NCBI GenBank assembly: GCA_020431545.1
Contig: JAGQIB010000044.1
Location: 1 to 6,252, forward strand
DNA: 6,252 bases
From: Gemmatimonadota bacterium
Lineage (GTDB): Bacteria; ARS69
Direction of reading: 5' to 3'
The position numbers were made by a program, and so were the translations under genes. The notes below the pieces were generated by a model. That model saw nothing but the letters and a program-made list of their open reading frames with translations, did no database searches and was not told the DNA's origin. Positions 1 through 6,070 of the stretch are shown piece after piece (the first letter of the stretch is position 1; every line of letters begins with the position of its first letter).

Positions 1-126
1 CAGGCCCACGACGGCGACGTCTCGTTCGAGAGCGCGCCCGGGCACGGGACGACCTTCCGGGTGCGGATCCCGCTCGCCGCGACGGGGCCACGTGATCCTC
101 GCGCGACCTTGGCCTCGTCTTCATGA
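1..126 (+). CDS. Sensor histidine kinase, C-terminal end (probable PhoR)
   Basis: This is the last 41 codons of a gene entering from the left edge, read in frame 1 and ending at TGA 124-126. The sequence GHGTTFRVRIPL matches the G2 box and final β-strand of the HATPase_c domain of sensor histidine kinases (typical form G-x-G-[ST]-x-F-x-[FV]-x-[LI]-P). The preceding residues (AHDGDVSFESAPG) match the usual 'AHGG-x-[IV]-x-[VF]-E-S-x-x-G' stretch. A 16-residue tail rich in Ala, Arg and Ser follows the domain. These kinases autophosphorylate a histidine and pass the phosphate to a response regulator at the inner membrane. The sensor and dimerisation domains are outside the window, so the PhoR identity is inferred only from adjacency to a phosphate porin and the pst-phoU operon. 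The kinase-family call is solid; the PhoR call is likely but unproven. Confidence 0.82.
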   Translation, partial: QAHDGDVSFESAPGHGTTFRVRIPLAATGPRDPRATLASSS

Positions 127-157
127 TTCATCCCGTCTTCATCGGATCTTGATCCTC
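125..157 (+). promoter_or_regulatory. Probable Pho box upstream of the phosphate porin
   Basis: Three 7-base units sit on an exact 11-base period: GATTCAT (125-131), TCTTCAT (136-142) and TCTTGAT (147-153), each followed by a 4-base spacer. PhoB-family regulators bind tandem 7-mers separated by 4 bp, and the E. coli unit CTGTCAT shares the TCAT core. An extra TCTTCAT at 118-124 is out of the 11-bp register; with its two preceding bases it forms a perfect 9-base repeat (CGTCTTCAT at 116-124 and 134-142). The box replaces a normal -35 element. The sequence about 10 bases downstream (CACTGT, 164-169) is only a weak -10 candidate. It lies about 65 bases upstream of the porin start and overlaps the stop codon of the kinase gene. 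Recognition by PhoB is inferred. Confidence 0.62.
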
Positions 158-220
158 GCCGGACACTGTGCAGCCGTTCCGAAGCGGTTTCGGAGCCACA
201 TCAGTTCGGGGGATGAGGAA

Positions 221-1417
221 TTGACGAAGACGGTTCGCGCGGCAGCTCTCGCCGCGCTGGCGATGTCGCTGCCTGCCCTGGCGGCGGCCGGGGAGCTCGA
301 GGCCGGGTGGAGCAACGGCATCCGCTTCAAGAGCGAGGACGGATCGGTCGCGCTGAAGATCGGCGGTCGTGTGCAGACGGACGTGGTGTTCCAGTCCGCG
401 GATGATCAGCTCGAGGCCGACCTCGGGGATCCGTTCCTGGACGGCAACGAGTTCCGGCGCATCCGGTTCTACTTCGCCGGCGTGATGAACGACGCCATGG
501 AGTTCAAGGCACAGCTCGACTTCGCCGGCGGCCGGGCGAAGGTGAAGGACGTCTGGGTCGGGCTCCGGAATCTTCCCGGCGTGGGCCAGATCCTGATCGG
601 CCACATGTACGAGCCCCAGGGCCTCGATGCGCTCACGAGCGACAAGTACAACACCTTCGTCGAGAAGAGCCTGCCGACGTTCCTGGTGGCCGAGCGCCGC
701 GCCGGCGTGCGGGCGACGAATCAGTTCGGGAAGGTCTGGGCGTCGGCGATGGTGTCGCGCAACTCGGACGACTTCGGTCACGCGCAGAGCGACGAGTCCT
801 ACAACGTGATCGGCCGCCTGGCGGTGGCGCCGGTGAACGAGGACGGCGGTCGTCGCCTTCTCCACCTCGGGGTCTCGGCGAGCCGCCGGAACAAGCCCGG
901 TGAGATCGAGTACTCCGCCGACGCCGAGAACCACCTCGCGCCGGACTTCGTGAGCACGGGCGCGCTGCCCGCCGACGCCGCGAACGTCATCGGGGTGGAG
1001 GGCGCCTTCGGCTACGAGCAGTTCGGACTCCAGGCCGAGTGGATCCAGAGTCAGATCGAGTCCGCCGGCGGCTCCGACGCGACGGTGGCCGGGTTCTCGG
1101 TGCAGGCGTCGGTGTTCCTGACCGGCGAGAATCATCCGTACGACACCGGCGAGGCCGCGTTCGGGCGGGTGAAGCCGCGCGAGAACTACGACGGCAAGGG
1201 CGCCAAGGGCGCGTGGGAGCTCGCGGCCCGCTTCTCGAGCCTCGATCTGAACGACTCCGGCGCGTCGCTCGCGGGCGGCAAGCTGGATGACATCACGGTC
1301 GGTCTGAACTGGTATCTCTCGCCGACGTTCCGCTGGACGGCGAACTGGGTGCACGCCGACCTCGACGGCTCCGGACAGGGGAATGCGGTCCTGTTCCGGT
1401 TCGCCTCGGACTTCTAG
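221..1417 (+). CDS. Phosphate-selective porin, OprO/OprP type
   Basis: A 398-residue outer-membrane β-barrel porin of the Porin_O_P family, which forms anion channels that favour phosphate or polyphosphate. The TTG at 221 is chosen because it starts a clear signal peptide: basic TKTVR, a hydrophobic Ala/Leu stretch, then cleavage after AAA near residue 23. Family landmarks follow in order: 'GGRVQTD' (48-54), 'NEFRRIRFYFAG' (76-87), the 'EFKAQLDFAGG' strand (94-104), 'ILIGHMYEPQGLDALTS' (124-140), and 'FVEKSLPTFLVAERRAGVR' (146-164). The C-terminus is Phe, as needed for barrel assembly by the BAM complex. The length is normal for the family. An in-frame GTG at 92 would place the start inside the kinase gene and bury the signal peptide, so it is rejected. 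The ribosome site is poor: GGGGGA at 208-213 or GAGGA too close at 215-219. A preceding Pho box implies induction by phosphate starvation. Whether the channel prefers phosphate or polyphosphate cannot be read from the sequence. Confidence 0.86.
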   Translation: MTKTVRAAALAALAMSLPALAAAGELEAGWSNGIRFKSEDGSVALKIGGRVQTDVVFQSADDQLEADLGDPFLDGNEFRRIRFYFAGVMNDAMEFKAQLDFAGGRAKVKDVWVGLRNLPGVGQILIGHMYEPQGLDALTSDKYNTFVEKSLPTFLVAERRAGVRATNQFGKVWASAMVSRNSDDFGHAQSDESYNVIGRLAVAPVNEDGGRRLLHLGVSASRRNKPGEIEYSADAENHLAPDFVSTGALPADAANVIGVEGAFGYEQFGLQAEWIQSQIESAGGSDATVAGFSVQASVFLTGENHPYDTGEAAFGRVKPRENYDGKGAKGAWELAARFSSLDLNDSGASLAGGKLDDITVGLNWYLSPTFRWTANWVHADLDGSGQGNAVLFRFASDF

Positions 1418-1429
1418 GGGGGCCTGACC

Positions 1430-1460
1430 GGCGCCGGGGGTGGGAGTGCCCCGCGGCGCC
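1430..1460 (+). terminator. Strong G+C hairpin after the porin gene
   Basis: GGCGCCGGGGG-type left arm (1430-1440) pairs with the right arm 1449-1460 through eleven G-C pairs, with one bulged G (1453) and an 8-base loop (1441-1448). It begins 12 bases after the porin stop codon, where a terminator or an mRNA 3'-end stabiliser is expected. No T-run follows, so it is not a textbook intrinsic terminator. A smaller inverted repeat, GGGCCC (1475-1480) and GGGCCC (1485-1490), lies just downstream. The structure is seen directly; the role as transcript end or RNase barrier separating the porin from pstS is inferred. Confidence 0.5.
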
Positions 1461-1474
1461 GAGAGGGCGCCAGA

Positions 1475-1490
1475 GGGCCCGCAGGGGCCC
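1475..1490 (+). repeat. Small inverted repeat GGGCCC-GCAG-GGGCCC
   Basis: Two copies of the palindrome GGGCCC are separated by GCAG, so they can pair as a 6-bp stem with a 4-base loop. It lies between the larger post-porin hairpin and the Pho box of pstS. It may add to transcription end formation for the porin transcript, but no T-run follows and it may simply reflect high G+C. Confidence 0.3.
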
Positions 1491-1510
1491 GATCGCGGAT
1501 CCTTGCGGGT

Positions 1511-1543
1511 TCTTCACGAAACCTTCACGAACGCGCGGTAAAT
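1511..1543 (+). promoter_or_regulatory. Probable Pho box and -10 region of the pst operon
   Basis: TCTTCAC (1511-1517) and CCTTCAC (1522-1528) are two 7-mers exactly 11 bases apart, within an exact 9-base direct repeat CTTCACGAA (1512-1520 and 1523-1531). Two 7-mers with 4-base spacers is the minimal binding site of a PhoB dimer. Ten bases after the second unit comes the only A/T-rich stretch in the gap (GTAAATG, 1538-1544), the right distance for a -10 element in a Pho-type promoter, although it matches TATAAT poorly. A degraded third unit (TCCTTGC, 1500-1506) may sit upstream. The arrangement is on the same strand as pstS and leaves a leader of about 95 bases. Its similarity to the box before the porin supports co-regulation of both. 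Confidence 0.68.
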
Positions 1544-1626
1544 GAAGAGCGAGCCTCGGCGAAAGCTCCGCTGGGATCCCCGGATGGGGAATCACCCCGG
1601 AGACGAGGCGGACTCTCCGCGGAACC

Positions 1627-1633
1627 AAGGAGA
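1627..1633 (+). promoter_or_regulatory. Strong ribosome binding site of pstS
   Basis: AAGGAGA is a near-perfect Shine-Dalgarno sequence nine bases before the ATG at 1643. It fixes the pstS start at Met1 rather than the in-frame ATG at codon 4. A small hairpin (GCGGA-CTC-TCCGC, 1608-1620) ends six bases upstream of it. PstS is the most abundant product of such operons, which fits this being the strongest ribosome site in the window. Confidence 0.75.
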
Positions 1634-1642
1634 CTACGACTG

Positions 1643-2626
1643 ATGCGAAAGATGATTCTGGGACTCGCCCTGTGCCTCGTCGGCGGATCGATGCTGATCG
1701 CGGCCGGTGGCAAGATGAAGGGCAACGTCCGTGTCGACGGCTCGAGCACGGTCTTCCCGATCACGGAAGCGGTCGCCGAGGAGTTCCGGAGCGTGGCCCC
1801 GAAGGTCCGTGTGACGGTGGGCATTTCCGGCACGGGCGGCGGCTTCAAGAAGTTCACGGTCGGCGAGACGGACATCAACGATGCGTCCCGTCCGATCAAG
1901 GACAAGGAACAGTCGGTCGCGGCCGAGAACGGGATCGAGTACATCGAGCTCCCCGTGGCGTACGACGGCCTGTCCGTCGTCATCAATCCGGCGAACGACT
2001 TCGTGGATCACCTCTCGATCGCGGAGCTCAACGAGCTCTGGAAGCCCGAGAGCCAGGTGAAGACGTGGAAGGACCTGCGTCCCGAGTGGCCGGATCGCGA
2101 GATCAAGCTGTACGGCCCCGGCGTGGATTCCGGCACGTTCGACTACTTCACGGAGACCGTGAACGGCAAGTCGCAGGTCTGCCGCTCCGACTTCACCGCG
2201 AGCGAGGACGACAACGTGCTCGTGCAGGGGATCGAAGGGGACAAGGATGCGCTCGGCTTCTTCGGCTTCGCGTACTACCTCGAGAACAAGGACCAGCTGA
2301 AGGTCGTGCCGATCGACGGCGGGAACGGTCCCGTGGCGCCCAGCGTCACGACGATCAACGACGGCACCTACGCGCCGCTCTCGCGCCCGATCTTCATCTA
2401 CATCGCCAAGGCGGCGTCGGAGCGGCCGGAAGTTCGCGCTTTCGTGGACTTCTACCTCGACAACGCCCCGCAGCTCGTGTCCGAGGTCGGCTACGTGGCG
2501 CTTCCCGAGGCCGTGTACGATGCGGCGAAGGCGCGGTTCGCCGCGGGCGTCACCGGCACGGTTTACGGTGAAGGCTCGAAGGGCAAGTCCCTCGAGGCCC
2601 TGTTCGCGCCCGCGAATCGCACGTGA
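1643..2626 (+). CDS. pstS: Periplasmic phosphate-binding protein PstS
   Basis: A 327-residue substrate-binding protein of the high-affinity phosphate ABC transporter PstSCAB; it captures inorganic phosphate in the periplasm and delivers it to PstC/PstA. Ligand-pocket motifs are visible: DGSSTVFP (32-39), SGTGGGFKKF (62-71), DINDASRPI (77-85) and GPGVDSGTFDYF (158-169), followed by SEDDN (187-191). These are typical of the SphX-like PstS branch rather than the E. coli branch. The first 22 or so residues form a signal peptide (MRK, then a hydrophobic stretch ending AAGG). The only early Cys (11) is preceded by LAL, which is not a lipobox, so the protein is probably soluble rather than a lipoprotein. 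The strong ribosome site at 1627-1633 supports the ATG start. A Pho box lies about 110 bases upstream. The stop codon overlaps the start of pstC by four bases (GTGA). Confidence 0.96.
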   Translation: MRKMILGLALCLVGGSMLIAAGGKMKGNVRVDGSSTVFPITEAVAEEFRSVAPKVRVTVGISGTGGGFKKFTVGETDINDASRPIKDKEQSVAAENGIEYIELPVAYDGLSVVINPANDFVDHLSIAELNELWKPESQVKTWKDLRPEWPDREIKLYGPGVDSGTFDYFTETVNGKSQVCRSDFTASEDDNVLVQGIEGDKDALGFFGFAYYLENKDQLKVVPIDGGNGPVAPSVTTINDGTYAPLSRPIFIYIAKAASERPEVRAFVDFYLDNAPQLVSEVGYVALPEAVYDAAKARFAAGVTGTVYGEGSKGKSLEALFAPANRT

Positions 2627-3555
2627 ACGGCCCCGCTCTCGCGGAACGAGTGACCCCCGCGTCGCTCTTCCGACAGAGCATCGACTGGAAGGAGCTCGCC
2701 GTACGCGGCGGGCTCCTCCTTTGCGCTTCGATCTCCGTCCTCACCACGATCGGCATCGTGGTGGTGCTCGCGACGGAGTCGTTCGGGTTCTTCCGTCACG
2801 TCCCGGTCCACGACTTCCTGCTCGGGACGCGATGGGCCCCCCTGCTCGAGCCGCGATCGTTCGGCGTGCTCCCGCTCGTGTCCGGCACGATGATCGTGGT
2901 CGTGGGCTCGGCCGTGGTCGCGGTGCCCACCGGCCTCGCGACCGCCATCTACCTGAGCGAGTACGCGTCGCCGCGGTTTCGGAGCATCGTGAAGCCGGTG
3001 CTCGAGATCCTGGCCGGCATTCCCACCGTGGTGTACGGCTACTTCGCGCTGACGACGATCACACCCGCGCTTCGCGCGATCTTCCCCGCGACCGAGGTCT
3101 TCAACGCGGCGAGCGCCGCGATCGTGGTGGGGGTGATGATCCTGCCGATGGTCGCCTCGCTGTGCGAGGACGCGCTGTCCTCGGTGCCGCGCGCCCAGCG
3201 CGAGGCGGGATTCGCGCTCGGAGCCACGCGCGGCGAAGTCGCGACGCAGATCGTCGTTCCGGCCGCCGCCTCCGGAGTGGTCGCCTCCTTCGTGCTCGCG
3301 CTGTCGCGGGCGATCGGCGAGACGATGGCGGTGACGCTCGCCGCCGGCGCGACGCCGAGATTTTCGCTCAACCTGCTCGAGAGCATCCAGACGATGACCG
3401 CCTACATCGTGCAGGTCAGTCTCGGCGATACGCCGGCCCACACCGTGGAGTACCAGACGATCTTTGCGGTCGGCGCGCTCCTGTTCCTGATCACGCTGGG
3501 CCTGAACGTGCTGGCGCACCGGTTCCTGCGCGGCATCCACCGGATCGGAGAGTGA
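2623..3555 (+). CDS. pstC: Phosphate ABC transporter permease PstC
   Basis: A 310-residue inner-membrane permease that pairs with PstA to form the phosphate channel. About six membrane segments are visible near residues 28-50, 83-110, 126-148, 162-180, 215-240 and 277-298. The coupling loop that docks on the ATPase carries the EAA-type motif 'EAGFALGATRGEVATQI' (194-210) followed by VP. The conserved 'SRAIGETMAV' stretch (228-237) holds the charged pair R229/E233 typical of Pst permeases, and 'EILAGIPTVVYGYFAL' (128-143) is the other family signature. The GTG start overlaps the pstS stop codon, with no good ribosome site in front, so translation is probably coupled to pstS. An in-frame GTG at 2650 with no better ribosome site is the alternative start. 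The length is normal for PstC. Confidence 0.95.
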   Translation: MNGPALAERVTPASLFRQSIDWKELAVRGGLLLCASISVLTTIGIVVVLATESFGFFRHVPVHDFLLGTRWAPLLEPRSFGVLPLVSGTMIVVVGSAVVAVPTGLATAIYLSEYASPRFRSIVKPVLEILAGIPTVVYGYFALTTITPALRAIFPATEVFNAASAAIVVGVMILPMVASLCEDALSSVPRAQREAGFALGATRGEVATQIVVPAAASGVVASFVLALSRAIGETMAVTLAAGATPRFSLNLLESIQTMTAYIVQVSLGDTPAHTVEYQTIFAVGALLFLITLGLNVLAHRFLRGIHRIGE

Positions 3556-3556
3556 C

Positions 3557-4435
3557 GTGAGCCTCCTGGGACACGGATCCGAGGCGCTGCGCGCGCGTCA
3601 CCGCAGGGCGGCGTTCTTCCGCCTGTTCTGCGCGGCCATGACCGCGTTCGGCATGGTCGTGCTCGTGGTGCTTCTCACCCGCATCTGGCGGGAGGGGCAC
3701 GCCTGGGTCGACTGGCAGTTCCTCTCCAGCTTCCCGAGTCGCAAGCCGGAGCTCGCGGGCATCCTGTCCGCCCTGGTGGGCACGGCCTGGCTCGTGGTGC
3801 TCACCGCGCTCGTGTCCGTGCCGCTCGGCGTGGGCTCCGCCGTGTACCTGGAAGAGTACGCCCCGAACAACCGCTGGACGCGATTCCTCGAGGTGAACCT
3901 GGCGAACCTCGCCGGCGTGCCGTCGATCATCTACGGTATCCTCGGCCTCGCGGTGTTCGTCCGCGGGTTCGGTCTCGGTCGCAGCCTGCTGGCCGGCTCC
4001 CTCACGCTGTCGCTGCTCGTGCTGCCCGTGATCATCGTGGCGTCGCGGGAGGCGATCCGCACGGTGCCGGCCTCGTTCCGGCACGCGGCGTACGCGCTCG
4101 GCGCGACGCGCCGGCAGGCGGTCGTCCACCACGTGCTGCCGGCGGCGATTCCGGGGATCCTCACGGGCGTGATCCTGGCTCTCTCGCGCGCCATCGGCGA
4201 GACCGCGCCGCTGGTCGTGGTGGGCGCGTTCGGATACGTCGCGTTCGTTCCGGCCGGAGTCCTGGACGACTTCACGGCGCTCCCGATCCAGATCTACAAC
4301 TGGACGGCTCGCCCCCAGGAGGAGTTTCATGCACTGGCGGCCGCCGGTATCCTGGTCCTTCTCGCGGTTCTCATGCTGATGAACGCGACGGCGGTCTGGA
4401 TCCGGCAGCGCGCCCGGAGGAATCGACCTTGGTAG
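3557..4435 (+). CDS. pstA: Phosphate ABC transporter permease PstA
   Basis: A 292-residue second permease of the Pst channel. Six hydrophobic segments lie near residues 20-42, 66-99, 119-137, 144-162, 195-225 and 256-282. Family signatures are 'NLAGVPSIIYGILGLAVF' (117-134), the coupling loop 'HAAYALGATRRQAV' (176-189) followed by LPAAIPGI, and 'LSRAIGETAPLVVVGA' (209-224); the same RAIGET motif occurs in PstC, reflecting their common ancestry. The GTG start follows the pstC stop codon after one base, with GGAGAG at 3547-3552 as ribosome site (short four-base spacing). The C-terminus is basic (RQRARRNR), as expected for a cytoplasmic tail, and overlaps the proposed pstB start by seven bases. 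Confidence 0.95.
   Translation: MSLLGHGSEALRARHRRAAFFRLFCAAMTAFGMVVLVVLLTRIWREGHAWVDWQFLSSFPSRKPELAGILSALVGTAWLVVLTALVSVPLGVGSAVYLEEYAPNNRWTRFLEVNLANLAGVPSIIYGILGLAVFVRGFGLGRSLLAGSLTLSLLVLPVIIVASREAIRTVPASFRHAAYALGATRRQAVVHHVLPAAIPGILTGVILALSRAIGETAPLVVVGAFGYVAFVPAGVLDDFTALPIQIYNWTARPQEEFHALAAAGILVLLAVLMLMNATAVWIRQRARRNRPW
4416..4421 (+). promoter_or_regulatory. Ribosome binding site deciding the pstB start
   Basis: GGAGGA lies inside the end of pstA, with seven bases between it and the TTG at 4429. This ideal spacing favours the TTG start. A competing purine run, GGAAGGAAGG (4488-4497), directly abuts an in-frame ATG at 4498, so both starts are possible. Confidence 0.55.
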
Positions 4436-5268
4436 CCGCGCACGATGCGCCGCTCGTTCCGCGGCCGCGGCCGGAGATCGAGCGGTCGGAAGGAAGGATG
4501 GAGCCCGTGGCCGCGACGCCGGTACTGGAAGCGAAGGGCGTTTCGATCGCGTACGGCGAGAAGGTGGCCGTGCGCGAAGTCTCGCTCCAGTTCCTCGAGA
4601 ACCGCATCACCGCGATCATCGGACCGTCCGGCTGCGGCAAGAGCACGCTCCTGCGCGCGTTCAACCGGATGAACGAGCTCATCGGCGACGTGCACACCAC
4701 CGGGAACTTCCTGTACCGCGGCGAGGACATCTACAGCCGGGACGTCGATCCCGTGCAGGTGCGACGCCGCATCGGGATGGTGTTCCAGAAGCCGAATCCG
4801 TTCCCGCGGTCGATCTTCCAGAACGTCGCGTGGGGACCGGCGATCAACGGCCTGGCGCTGAAGTCCGAGTTGCCGGCCCGCGTGGAGGAAGCGCTGCGCA
4901 TGGCCGCGCTGTGGGACGAGGTCAAGGATCGCCTCGACGACAGCGGGTTCTCGCTTTCGGGCGGACAGCAGCAGCGTCTCTGCATCGCGCGCACGCTCGC
5001 CATGGAACCCGACGTGATCCTGCTCGACGAGCCCGCCTCCGCTCTGGACCCCGTGTCCACCGCGGCGATCGAGGATCTCCTGTTCGAGCTGAAGAAGCGG
5101 TACACGATCGTGATCGTGACGCACAACATGCAACAGGCGGCTCGCGTGTCCGACTTCACGGCTTTCCTGGAGTCCGGAAAACTGGTCGAGTTCGGGGAAA
5201 CGGACCAGGTATTCACGCGACCGCGGCAAAAGCGCACCGAGGACTACGTCACCGGTCGTTTCGGATAA
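4429..5268 (+). CDS. pstB: Phosphate ABC transporter ATPase PstB
   Basis: The cytoplasmic ATP-binding subunit that powers phosphate uptake. Numbered from the TTG start (279 residues), all ABC ATPase motifs are intact: Walker A GPSGCGKST (65-73), Q-loop Q120 in 'GMVFQKPNPFP', signature LSGGQ (176-180), Walker B VILLDEP (196-202), D-loop SALD (204-207) and H-loop H232 in 'VTHNMQQAARVSD'. The PstB-specific 'NPFPRSI' and terminal 'TEDYVTGRFG' separate it from other ABC ATPases. The start is uncertain: TTG 4429 has an ideal GGAGGA site and overlaps pstA by seven bases, whereas ATG 4498 would give 256 residues, nearly the E. coli length, and drop a poorly conserved 23-residue Pro/Arg-rich leader. 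phoU follows 18 bases after the stop codon. Confidence 0.97.
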   Translation: MVAAHDAPLVPRPRPEIERSEGRMEPVAATPVLEAKGVSIAYGEKVAVREVSLQFLENRITAIIGPSGCGKSTLLRAFNRMNELIGDVHTTGNFLYRGEDIYSRDVDPVQVRRRIGMVFQKPNPFPRSIFQNVAWGPAINGLALKSELPARVEEALRMAALWDEVKDRLDDSGFSLSGGQQQRLCIARTLAMEPDVILLDEPASALDPVSTAAIEDLLFELKKRYTIVIVTHNMQQAARVSDFTAFLESGKLVEFGETDQVFTRPRQKRTEDYVTGRFG

Positions 5269-5286
5269 AGCCCCGGAAGGGAGCTC

Positions 5287-6027
5287 ATGTTGAAGCACCT
5301 GCAGCGGGATCTCGAGGGACTGAAGCGAGAGATCCTCGCGATGGGCAATCTCGCGGAAGACGCGACGGGGCGGGCGCTGGAGGCGCTCCTCTCGAGCGAC
5401 GTCGACTCCGCCGCCGCCGTGATCGACGGCGACGCCGACCTCGACCGCAAGGAAATGGAGGTCGAGGAGGAGTGTCTGAAGATCCTGGCGCTCCACCAGC
5501 CGGTGGCCGCGGATCTTCGGTTCATCGTGGCGATTCTCAAGGTCAACAACGACCTGGAGCGCATCGGAGACCTCGCCGCGAACATCGCGAAGCGCGCGAT
5601 CACGCTCGCCTCGTCACGGACGGTGGACCTCCCGCCCGAGCTGCGCACGATGATGGAGAAGGTCCAGCGCATGGTGGTGCGCAGTCTCGACTCGCTCGTC
5701 AAGATGGACGCCGGGATCGCCCGGGAGGTCCTGCGCGCCGACGAAGGCGTCGATGCGATCCACAAGCGCATGTACCAGTACCTGCAGGATCGCATGCGCG
5801 ACGACCCGAACCGCATCCCGGAATACATCCAGGTTCTCTCCATCTCGCGGCACCTCGAGCGGATCGCGGACCAGTCCACGAACATCGCGGAGGACGTGAT
5901 CTTCACGGTGGAGGGGGAGCTGGTGCGGCACGGCGGGTGGGAGCTCGAGGTGGACGACGAGGATCCGGGCGATCGGCCGCCCGGACACCTCCGCATCGTG
6001 CGCGCGCGCGGCGAGGGCGATCAGTAG
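5287..6027 (+). CDS. phoU: Phosphate signalling regulator PhoU
   Basis: A 246-residue cytoplasmic protein made of two three-helix bundles; it connects Pst transporter state to the PhoR kinase and holds the Pho regulon off when phosphate is plentiful. The two repeats are visible: the first has 'PVAADLRFIVAILKVNNDLERIGDLAANI' split around its metal-site core ERIGD (91-95), and the second has HLERIAD (189-195) followed by STNIAEDV (197-204). The N-terminal helix 'LEGLKREILAMG' (9-20) is also typical. The ATG is preceded by GGAAGGGAG (5275-5283). The protein is slightly longer than usual because of a hydrophilic tail of about 30 residues after residue 216, rich in Asp, Glu, Arg and Pro, with no recognised domain. 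It is the last gene of the operon. Confidence 0.95.
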   Translation: MLKHLQRDLEGLKREILAMGNLAEDATGRALEALLSSDVDSAAAVIDGDADLDRKEMEVEEECLKILALHQPVAADLRFIVAILKVNNDLERIGDLAANIAKRAITLASSRTVDLPPELRTMMEKVQRMVVRSLDSLVKMDAGIAREVLRADEGVDAIHKRMYQYLQDRMRDDPNRIPEYIQVLSISRHLERIADQSTNIAEDVIFTVEGELVRHGGWELEVDDEDPGDRPPGHLRIVRARGEGDQ

Positions 6028-6070
6028 TCGGCCTGCCGTTTCGCGGTGAGGCGCGGATCCCGGAGTTGGC

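Noticed and set aside
92..220. In-frame GTG start extending the porin by 43 residues
   Set aside because: It would lie inside the kinase gene, cover the Pho box and place 43 residues before an obvious signal peptide; TTG 221 fits export.
128..1354. 408-codon open frame antisense to the porin
   Set aside because: Its translation is Arg/His/Glu-rich with no family motifs, as expected for the complement of a high-G+C gene; the sense frame has clear porin motifs.
1430..1460. Classical Rho-independent terminator
   Set aside because: The stem is strong but there is no T-run after it, so I report it only as a hairpin with a tentative terminator role.
1577..1598. Riboswitch-like alternative pairing in the pstS leader
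   Set aside because: TCCCC can pair with GGGGA (1577-1590), or GGGG with CCCC (1586-1598), but the stems are 4-5 bp and such pairings are common by chance at this G+C content; no known riboswitch core is visible.
2520..3560. 346-codon alternative frame over pstC
   Set aside because: Arg-rich without motifs; the pstC frame has membrane segments and the permease signature.
4327..5496. 389-codon open frame antisense to pstB and phoU
   Set aside because: It is a shadow of two well-recognised genes and spans their junction; no ribosome site or known motif supports it.
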